From NCBI RefSeq assembly GCF_963576545.1, contig NC_083649.1, positions 7,721,906 to 7,785,905 on the forward strand: a DNA stretch of 64,000 nt, given 5' to 3'. This stretch comes from Limanda limanda (lineage: Eukaryota; Chordata; Actinopteri; Pleuronectiformes; Pleuronectidae). Every line of letters begins with the position of its first letter. The first letter of the stretch is position 1. Under the pieces are notes generated by a model, which saw only the letters and a list, made by a program, of their open reading frames with translations, did no database searches and was not told where the DNA came from. The position numbers were made by a program, and so were the translations under genes. Of the stretch, positions 43,939-59,700 are shown piece after piece.

Positions 43939-44452
43939 TTGCACAAGCTATTAACACTATGATTAAAGAATATTCCACAAAGTTGTCCTACCTCTGATAA
44001 GGTTGCAGCTTTTTTGCGAGGAGAGCATGAATACAAAAAAATATGTGGAAAAAAAATGATGGTTTGTAATGTAATACAAATACAAAAGGCTTCGATGTAT
44101 AAGCTGGATATTAGGAACAGAAATGGATGTTAATTCGCCATTGCCCAATAAATCAAAGAATACATTTAACTAATAAAAGTTAAGAATTACATACCAATAC
44201 AAGTAAATACAACTTATAAATATAATTAAGCACTAAATGTTTAAAACAGTAGAAATAAAGACTAAAGGCTTTTAACATTTTATCCTTTAGTTTGAATAGA
44301 TCACATAAACCCTGTAGGAATAACACAGGCTGCTCTATTTTCACCGGGCTGAGAAATGGGATTTCCACAAGCTGTTGGTAAATTCAGTAAAACAATGAAG
44401 CAGAGGTGTGTGTGTGTTTGAATTCTGGTGTTCAGTGTGGTGGTGGACGTAC

Positions 44453-45290
44453 CTTTCTTATGGTTGCGGAACCTGACTGGAGAGGACATGTGCTGCATGC
44501 TGCTGCTCGGTCCCTGGATAAGTTACACAGTGACCACACAACAACAACTACACAAGAAGTGATCAAATGAGAAGAGCCATATGGTGTGCGTGTGTGATCA
44601 CTGCTGCTCCATGTGCTGGACTGAGCTCAGGGTGCAGCTCACTCACTGGTGATAATGTGGTACAGTGGAGGACAGAGGAACAACAACAACAACAACAATA
44701 ACAATAGTTAAGTACATTTCCAAACGACAGGTTATATTCAAGCTCGAGGATTATTTTAACATGAGTAGGATAAATACAGTGTCTTGAGCAATTATTCAGA
44801 TCCCTTCACTTTATGCAATTTACTACGTTGCAGGTTTAAATTCAAAATTGGAATTTGCTAAAGTCAGCTTGATTCAGTTTTATCCAGTCAAAAGTTTAAT
44901 CTACAACACAAGTGAGTGAAGGAGTCTGAATAGTTTCTGAAGCACATTCGAGATATATCCACCATCAATTTAGCCTATTAATTTCAGGTGTTGCTTAATT
45001 TTCTATTATATCTATTTATATTTATGTATTTGTCTCAAACGACCTATGAGTTGCCAGGTTTGAGTGTTATTTAGATGGATCGACATGGGGGGATGTGTGA
45101 CTCTTACCTGGCAACCTGCACTGGCACAGAGGAGCTAGCAGCATTAGCAGCAGTTGTTTGACACTGAAACGGTGAGTGAGCGGTTTTATTGGCAGGTTTT
45201 GGGGAAAGTGTGAATAAATGCATTGACCACAAAGATGGATGCTTCTAACGAGACTGTGATAAAGTTGGGAATCCATTCTCAGATTCACAA
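44453..45290 (-). other. septin4: Candidate septin4 5' exons (phase not resolved)
   Basis: Two exon-like pieces lie upstream of the main septin4 start. One (44453-44513) has an acceptor (TTATCCAG), an ATG at 44498 and a strong donor (AAAG|GTACGT); its frame MQHMSSPVRFRNHKK does not join in phase to the acceptor at 42716. The other ends at 45108 in TTGCCAG|GTAAGA and has no clear start, so it would be a non-coding first exon. The simplest reading is a 5' UTR with a short upstream frame, with translation from 42673. An unseen alternative splice site or a sequence error could also explain it. Confidence 0.45.
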
Positions 45291-45689
45291 CCACCTTAAA
45301 GCTAATTTCATCCTAATATTATGACAGCTAGATAGCTTAGCAAGTAGGCTAATGATAAATATCCTTAAACATTTTTGTATCTGTTAAAAAACAATGCAAG
45401 AACAATGTAAATGACGTTTATTAAAGATGCACATAAAAATATTACGTTTAAAATTGTAGATTTGAAGGTTTGAAGGCTAATGCTAACATTTGAGAGGTAC
45501 TTACATTACATTGCATTTTACCTTGTGTATGTTTTCTATTTGCTTAATTATGAGTGCCATCTATTAAGGTTAGTTTTTCATTAATTATACCAAAGTTTTC
45601 TGTGAATTCATTATATTCAACAAAGTAGTAGAACATTTAAGCTAGTGAGTATTTAATGGTAAAAAGTAATTTCAATCGAGTCCACGTAC

Positions 45690-46160
45690 TTTTTAATCTT
45701 CTTTATTGAGTTAACTTCAGTCATAGTTTGTTCACAGCTCAGTGTGAATTGAAATTTTGAACAGAAAATTCATATAAGGCATTCTGATAAATATGTGACC
45801 CATGCAATTTAAAGCATAAAGTGCGATGTGTTTCACAGTTTCTGGTCACAAAGGTGATACTTGGGCCCAACTATTAGATTGACTATGAAGTTTAGCGTAT
45901 CACAGATATACTATTATCATAGGATTGTAGAACATGGCCAACAAGTAAAGAGACATTGTAAATACTGGTTCACATAGCAACATGAGGCCACTGTTATAAG
46001 CTGTGTGCACTGTTTCTACTTTTCCCTTCATGTTCTCTGAGCAGAAGTCCTTACTTTCAGTTCTCTCCCCGGCGTTGAGAAGGCACCAGTGTGTTGATAC
46101 AATGTTTTTACAGCAGGGCTTTGCAGATTGTTCCTGTCTCGCCCTCCAGATTATGAGAAT
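45690..46160 (-). other. limk1: limk1 3' UTR
   Basis: Downstream of the stop codon the nearest canonical AATAAA (minus strand) is the reverse complement at 45702-45707, giving a 3' UTR of about 470 nt. The proposed septin4 first exon begins within about 400 bases of it on the same strand. Confidence 0.55.
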
Positions 46161-51324
<5,164 letters not shown>

Positions 51325-51327
51325 CTA

Positions 51328-54300
51328 AAGAAAAGGGGGAAGTGTGATGTTGGTGGTGTGAGTAAGACGGAGACAGAGAAGATGTCAACAGATACTTCTG
51401 ACGTGTGTCCAAGCAAAGTAACGCGAGCCTCCTCTGTCATGGAACACGTGAGGAAAGTCGACCTGTTGGATCGTCTCATACAGGATCAGGTAGAACACTC
51501 TTCTAGGTCAGTTGGGCCCTGTTCTCCAAGTTTGCCTATTTTTTAACCACACCGTGTTGATGCCCAGTTCCTTTCCACTGTTTGCTTGTTTCAGTCTGCT
51601 TGTGTGACCGGTGTTGAGGTTGAGACATCTTCACTTAATGGACGGCGTTGAAATGATGCATTACAGATCTCAAATGGCTGATAACACTTTGCACATTCAG
51701 CTGGATCCATAATTGTGTGGCTTCTTACTAAAGGAGAACTCATGTAGGCTTCCAAGCAAGTCAAATGTTTTCACAGAAAACAACCACTTAATGTTAGTTT
51801 CCCACAGGGACACACCCACTCAAACACTTCTCTGTAAGAAGAGAACGAAACAAAGTGCAGACATTACAACAGTCACCGCTGAAAACCCAATTCCTCTTCA
51901 AATGCGGTGCAGCATGTCCAGCCCTCTCAGTAGCTAAACCTGGATGTGGACATAAATTGACATAAACTAAAAGAATTGTTTCTTATCTCCAACACAACAG
52001 CCAGAGTGGGAGGGGACTTCCTGGACAGAGAACAGCTCCATGTTTCCTTTCTCCCTCCCTCCGCTGTAAAGGCCATGTTGTTCTTACAATAGAGAATGAA
52101 AAGCAATAACAACTGGATGGATTTCCCAAAACTCGGTGTTAGGATGCGGTTTGAAACTATTCAATTTTGGTGCAGATCCTGGATATTTCCCAGGGAATGA
52201 TTCATGGATATAATGAGAAAAATCTGGTTCATATAAGCATGTGATTTCGATACATCTGGTTATTTGGTGCAGCCTAATTGAATGTAATAGGACTGTTGGG
52301 CCTTGGAGGAGGTATGTGCTCTATTGGGTGCCATTCTAGTCATTAGTCCTTCTTTCGGTTTCCCGCAGCTCGTATTCAGTAGAGTCAATGCACTCTTTGG
52401 AATCATTAGTCTTAACAGATGCTTGGGAAATATTGCATGCTGGGAATAACTGAGATCTGTTAGGGCCGTCTCCCGCTCGTTACTGAGGAAATAATTAAGC
52501 AGTAGAACCATCAGACAGCTGCAGGTTTGTTTTTGACCTCCTCTCTTTGTCGTTGTGCTGCTGGCGACGGATGTGGAACCTTTCAGCTTCACATCTGCGA
52601 TTCCGCTTCAACATCTGGTTGTGGGAAAACCCTGGAATCAGCACAGGAGAACTTATCCTCCCCCTGTTTCCTACTGCAGCCCTTCTCATTGCACTTCTCA
52701 TTTTCTCCACCTGAGAGTGTTACCCTCATCTGACTCAAGCTACATCTTCATCCATTAACCTCCTGGCACTTGTCCTTGTGTTATTCAAAGCGGAGCTGCA
52801 GACACACTTGCACTTGGGGCACATACACATGGACAGGACATTAACAAGGGTCAAGTGTGAAGAATCTAATGACGTATTCTCCTGCCATAGTTTCCTGCCT
52901 GTTGTGTCTGTGTCACCCTGCTGAACTTCCTTTTTAATAAAAAACAGCAGCTTTTAACAGGAGACATTAGATTTGTATCTTATTGTATTGTGTTGGGTGG
53001 ATGTGCTGTTATGGACAGTATGCGGTATAGGTGTGGGTATTTGGAGTTTATTCTGTATGTACGACATAAGGAGGTGTAGTTGATGGGATCAGAATTAACT
53101 AAGAGGAAAAGTGTATTTATGTGTTTTTACTATTCGCTGCTTCGGTCCCTGACAATATTAGAAACGATTCCTCTCACTGTTTTGGTTTTACAAACAACTC
53201 ATACATATGTTGATGTGAAAGTAAAGTAGAAGTTCCTCATGTGTCTGTTAGTCACAGGAGGCTTGTGTTTGAGGAAGTGTCGAGCTACAGTTTTCTCTTC
53301 TACCCAATTTCTCTCATTTTTACTCACTCTTTCTCTCCGTTCAGTCCCTCACATCTCACCAGTTAGAAACAGTGGCTCTTACCTTCCCTTCATTCCTCTC
53401 CGAAACCTCTGGTCCCTCCGTGACATCGTGCCCTGTCAGTTCTCAGATAGACAACTCAGAAACAATCCACCCAGTGAAGAATAGGCGTCGTTAGCAGCAT
53501 GTGTTCACGAGCGGATCATACATGTTCTCTGCTGTGAGCGGTGGCAGGTCTCCGTCCATGCGATCAGAGGCTTCCTGTGTAGCCTCTCTAATGTGCAGAG
53601 ACAAAAAAAACTCTGACCCACTGACACCAGCAGCCCAGTCTCCCTCTGCCGGCTGCAGAGAAACAGACCTATCCCAGTAAAGAAGCTGTGCTCCACCCTC
53701 CCCTTGCTGTTCCTTTCAGTATGTAGCCCTCTGCAAGATACAGTTACAGTCTTCTGCTGAGTCAAAAGATTGTGGGAGGGATACGCTTACAGGCTCTTAC
53801 ACGTGAACCTACATGAGTGCTAATAGGTGTAAATATGAGTCTGTGTTTTTCTCGGAAGTGGTGTGAGAGAGTCTGCAAGCCTGTGTGTATGGAGCTGAGC
53901 TCTGTTTCCCATCAGCACAGGCATAATCTCTTTATGAATGCCCCAATTACTGCAAGGTCCTGATCCGACAGCAAAGCGCTCTATTCATCACAACGGACAA
54001 AGGGGGAGAATTCTGTGAAAGTGCAAAGGAAAGGGAAGGGGTTTCATTCAGAGGAAATAATACTGTTAAATATGAAGTTAAGACACCATCGCATGATCTG
54101 TTAGGGAGGCTCTGCTGCTGTTTGTTGTCTTTTGCTGGAAGTCATTGACAGCTCTTAACATTGGTTAGTTAGAGGGTTTTTTAATGTTTTTCTAATTGCA
54201 TTTTCTATAAATAGATCCAGATGAATTTACGTAATGGACAGTGCAGGTCCTACAAACTGATTGACAGAAACAGGTGTTTGTGGTGCTGGTGTTTATAAGA

Positions 54301-55214
54301 GACTGTAAATAAAGTTGGAGGACACGTCTCCACTTCTTCCTGCTATTCAGAAATGAAGCCAAAATATCCCAGATAAGAACGCTGCCATATCGCGCCAAAG
54401 ACAAAATAGTCTGGACGTAAGTAAGTAATTTGGGGATGTAGTCGAGGTAACGTGAGGATCTGTTGATACACGCGTTCGACCAATTGTCAGTCTCAGCTGT
54501 TAATCATGAGGTTTCATGTTGTTTTTATAGCATCCAAAAACCAATCGAAGCCAAACATACAAAAAATGGAACACTTGAACGTACGTCACGGTGATAAAAT
54601 CACAGAAATCATCTTCAATGAAAATGTATATTTCACTTGACATGACTTTTTAATTTGGTCCATGTCCCATCCGTTAACATGGAGATGGTGGGGTGGTGGG
54701 GTGGCAGCCAGGCGTTTTTGCTTCTCTGTTGGGGGAGCTGTCATTTTATCCATCTTCATATCATGTCTATGTATTTATGTCTATGTCTCTTATATCTAAC
54801 AAAATAATGAAACTGAGCCATTTGTCTGCATTGAAATCATTTGATATAACAGTTGTGTGTCCTTTTTGATTTTGTGTGTCTTCTACGGTTGCATGAGGAA
54901 AACCTGACTGGAAACTGTGCTGTGTGTAGTCTTGTGAAGTATGCAGCATCGTGTGTGTACTTGCTCGGTATTTGGAATATGAAGAAACTGTTTGCATTAT
55001 TTCTATTTTCACCTGCCGAGGCTGTGCTGTTTCCCTTTTGCGTCTAACTGGTTGTGGTTAGAACCACAGAGGATCAGCACATCGTAAAACACCCACATCT
55101 GCCTTTAAAACTGCAGCTTCCTTCTGTCGCCTTTTGCAATCGAAACCTCGTGTGACTGTTTCACATTTCTTGTATGTGTGCAAAATGCTTAATGATCGTT
55201 GAAATAACAACAAC
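51328..55214. other. Interval between limk1 LIM1 exon and elastin 3' end
   Basis: The start codon and first LIM half of limk1 should lie here, since elastin ends at its right border on the same strand. I looked for the WH..CF signature on the minus strand next to a donor of matching phase and found none. A short minus-strand frame near 53,520-53,565 (MDGDLPPLTAEN) has no support beyond an ATG. A dispersed repeat fragment lies at 52,135-52,345. Otherwise nothing is recognised. Confidence 0.4.
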
Positions 55215-56784
55215 AGTAGTAGTTGGTCATTTCTTTATTTTAGAGAGCGCTGTCAGAAAGTGTACAAAAGTGCACCATTTTTTTTCATAGGCCATGTAAA
55301 AAAAACAACACAGGTATTAAAAAAGACATGTTGAGCTACATGATAGAAACACAAATGTTACGCTCAAATGAAAGATGAGATTCAGTGACACTGTTTTATC
55401 CCCATGAGATCACAGGCTACAGTGTGATTCAGCACACATTCAAGGTCAATGTAACAAAGCACTTATATTTATCATAGTACTACAAAACTTTAAAAAAATG
55501 TTAAAACGCACGCACACACAATAACTAAAATAATTCATACCGTATTAATTCATTTGAATGTGTTGACTTAATAGCTAAAGAATTTGTTCTAATTTCCTCA
55601 ACATAATTTAAAACGACGAGTAAACGTGAACAATTTCCAACAGTGTTAAAGCAGCTAAATCAAAAGAACAAAGAAAAAGGAAGAGTACACAGAAATCGCA
55701 GTAATGCTCCTCTGATGTCATTTAAATGCATCATGGCTTTAAATCATATTATCTCACATTTAGATTCAATTTTTTCCAGAACAGCAAATGTAAAAATCAA
55801 ATCTAAGCCACGTTAGAATATCATAACAAATACATCCTTCTAACAATGTAAAAATATGCATGTTAACCATAATCTTACATTAAAACCAATTTAGCAATAA
55901 AACAGTGCCTTTGGTTCTTGTGAATGGAGTAAAAGACGAGTTTAAAGCTAAAGATCTTCAGGCTCGGAGGCCTGAGCACAGTCCTAATGAACAACGACGG
56001 CTTTTCAGAGATCAGATAATTGCCGCACAAAAACACAACACCATGAAAAATTCCACCAAGAGTCCCTTTTGTTCACTGTCCCCTAAAATAGCAGCCATGT
56101 GTTTCTGTCTGCTGGACAGACTGTGGAAGAGTTTGCACTTTGATGTAAAGAGTGAAAAAGAGCGAATGAGTGAATCAAACATGATACTAAAGTCCAGTCT
56201 CACTGGATAAAAAACGTGACCTCAGAGAGGTTGTACAAACCAGAAAGGAAGGAGCTGCCCTGAAGGACTCACCCACCCAGGATTCATGGTGACACTTGCA
56301 TCGGAATACAAATGATTTTCAACGCAACAATAAGCAAAAACTGTAGTATAGCACAGCTTGGTCATACAATTTAAAAGAAATCCTTTGTTTCAGTGGTTCC
56401 CAGCCTGAAAGTCAGGATCCCCAGTGAATCACAAGGTGATTTATGGATCAATATTTGTACATGTACTTCCTCATTCAGACATAGTTTAATGTGTGCTTTT
56501 ACAACTGATATCGTGAATATTTTTGATTAATTATTATAAAAAAAACTAAAATAAAACAACATGCCAATGATGCATATTGTTTTAAGGAGTCACGTCCCTA
56601 ACAGGCTGAGAACCATTGCTCTTTTTGAAAGAGACCCTTGTATAATATCTAAGCAAATTAAATGATAACATGTGTAACGTGTGTTTAAGCTTTAGCTTCA
56701 ATGGCAGGTTAAACATTTACAATCTGGGATCGTGCAGTAGCACCACTATTGTTTCAATGAGGTCACTTCCTGTTCGTTGGTCGC
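55215..56784 (-). other. eln: Elastin 3' UTR
   Basis: After the elastin stop codon, the sequence is AT-rich with no coding evidence. The nearest convincing minus-strand AATAAA near the left end is the reverse complement at 55234-55239, which would give a 3' UTR of about 1.55 kb. A 101-codon plus-strand frame at 55905-56210 is not supported as a gene. Confidence 0.55.
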
Positions 56785-59700
56785 TCACTTCCTCCTTCGG
56801 CCACAGTACTTGCCCTGACAGCCAGCACCTAAAAACCAGGACATAGAAAATGTGTGTTCTCTTGCCATAAAACAGTAAAAAAATGATAATCTCATTGTTC
56901 AATTATTAAGTCAATTATTGAGGTAGTTCATCAGGAAAACACAAACCAATTTGACGCGGATTAAGAATTTGTTTGAATTTGTAAGAATAATTACTAAATT
57001 TGTAATAAGCCAGTAAACGTTCTGTCAACTTAGACTGGGGTGAATTTTAATGATCATAAAGTGTAACCTGGGAAGTGAGATAACATGCTGTGTGTCTATG
57101 TAACTTCATCTGATGACTGGAGTCCAGCCCCGTGTTTGACAGTGAACAGATAGAGATTACTGTAAAGCAAAACAATATGTCTGAGTATTACCTCTGTAGG
57201 CTCCGGATCCTAGTAAAGCCTGCATTGCTGCATATTTGGCTGCCATCTGTGCCTTAGCTATATATATAGGAAAATAAAGAAAAACAGAAAGTTATTTTGC
57301 AGATATATGAGATTGTACGATTACAGATTATAAAAGGCACACACAATCATTTTTTATTTGTAAAATTTTACATACATTCAGATGTTAGAATGTTTGTATT
57401 TCGTGCTAAAAAGATTCAAGCCAACAAAACTTAAAGCAACACTACGTAACTCTTACTGAGCATCAGCGCCCTCTACTGCCAGACGTGGAGATAAATTGTT
57501 GGGTTCTGTGTCTGAGCGACTACGTGGTTTTTCAGGGTGTTCCTAATAAGAGTGCTCAGATTCCGTGTATGTGTATGTGACTGATAATCAAAGACACAGG
57601 AAACGGTGAGTTTCTTACATTTTTGCCCGGCCCCCGCATATCCTAGAAAACAATAACAGGAAATGAATGACAAACAACTGGTTATCTTTACAATGATGTA
57701 ATTCACCCTGTGTATTATCTCAGCAATGACAGGAATGGAAAATATGTCCAGACAAATATTCACCATGCAAGGTCTGACACATTTCTGTTTCATACCTGGT
57801 TTGTGTGTCACTTATGACTGATAATTTCATACAGTGTGAAAGTGAATAATTCTGTGTGTTTTACCTGTATATCCTCCCCCAGTTGTCCCACCATAGCCAG
57901 GGCCAACTCCCCCTGCTGGAACAATGGAGATTGTACAACTCATAAAACTGACATGGCCGGAGGCAAGGTATTTACAATGTGTCAGAATTTTGTGAAGGCA
58001 TCTGTTGTCAAATCTTAAACTGTAAAATTGACAGTTATTATACTCTGAGATGACTGTCTTTTACTTCATCAGTGCTTCATTTAAACTAACCTGGTAAGCC
58101 GCCCACTCCTCCTGCCCCTGGGCCTGTTCCTGCAGCCCCTCCTGCTCCTCCTCCTCCTGCTACACTGCCTGAACACATGAGTGAGTATAAACTTACTTAG
58201 AAATAAGCCAAGTGCTTAAAAACCCTAGAAGATAATCATAACAGAGGAAAGGCTCCTCTGATATGATTATCTCCTCCATCAACACCAGACAATTTGTCCA
58301 GTATGTTCTTTGCTGCACAAAAAGTGGTGCAGAGATATCAAACTGTACTTTGATGGATCTTTGTGATTGAATTCTTCTCCCCTGATGCATGTATTCGTTT
58401 AAAATATATAATATTTTCCTTTATAAACCAAAAACTCACCTGTGCCACCTCCAGTGACGCCTCCTGTACCTCCACCAGGAACCCCCCCTGCTCCACCACC
58501 TGATGAACACAGGTGTGGTTAGAGGTATTAGATTCCACAAATGACAGGTAATATAAAACATCTGTTTCTCAGGAACTTAATTACCGCAAACTGTATTACT
58601 GCAGTACTTTTACAAGGTCCTAGTTCCAAGGCTGACCAGACCTTGACTCATTTCCTGTTGCTTTGAGGCGTAACATACTCCTATGAATGATGTAATGTCA
58701 TAGTTCCAGTAAGCAGCATTCAAGCTATCAAGGTCTTTGAGGTAATTCCATTTTACATTAGTTTTTTCGATATCTCCTTGCCATAGATCACAGATAAGTT
58801 GAATTAAATATTCAAATTCATCAAAGGAGAAGTTTACCTGGTCTGAAGCCGGTTCCACCCAACGACGAGCCATAACCTGATTTGGAAGGCTTCCTTGTTC
58901 CAAGTGCTTGGCCACCAGGCCCATATCCACCAGCCCCACCAGGTCTGAAACCCCCTTGCCCAGTTCCAGCACCTCCTGGACCAAAACCACCTTGTCCAGC
59001 ACCTCCTTGGCCATAAGCATCAGGTCTGGCACCTCCTGGGCCAAAACCACCAGCTCCAGTTCCACCTGGACCATAACCTCCAGGGCCATAGCCTCCAGGT
59101 CCAGCTCCAGCTCCACCGGGTCCAGCTCCTGCTCCTAATCCTCCTGCTGGGAAACAGCACAGTATATTTATATATGAACATGAAAGCCAAGTTTACTTTC
59201 TACATTTAGCTAAATACAGTCTAACATGATTGGTGATATTCCAGTGATAAATCCTTCAGTCATGTAGGTTATAATCTTCTGTTTTAAAACTAGTGTTAAC
59301 GATATTGGAATTTTATTAAAATAAAGGGCTATAATAAAAATATAACAACATTAATGTATAAAAACATACTTTCCATCCCCAAACCAAACCCAAACCTCAC
59401 CTGATCCATAACCTGAAAAAAAAGAGGAGAAAGGGTTCAATCATCATTATTCTAATAATCACTCTTCTTATTCTTATCTTAATCCTGATCAAATATGTTT
59501 CTCCATCAGTACAATTCATATGTTTAATATCTGGCTATATTGCTTCACTTATATAATCATAGTTTACCAGATTTGGAAGGTTTTCTTTTTCTATATCCTT
59601 GTCCCCCTGGTATGAAGCCTCCTGTTCCAGTGCCGGCTCCACCTGGTCCGTAGCCTCCTGTTCCTGTTCCGGCACCACCTGGTCCGTAGCCTCCTGTTCC

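Noticed and set aside
52260..52710. Minus-strand frames with Cys/His considered as the missing LIMK1 LIM1 exon
   Set aside because: Cys spacing does not fit a LIM finger and no donor of the required phase follows.
53505..53765. 86-codon minus-strand frame and nested MDGDLPPLTAEN start as limk1 exon 1
   Set aside because: No homology that I recognise and no clear consensus donor; kept only as a remark in the interval description.
55905..56210. 101-codon plus-strand frame antisense to the elastin 3' UTR
   Set aside because: No recognisable domain, no Kozak or splice context, and AT-rich UTR-like composition.
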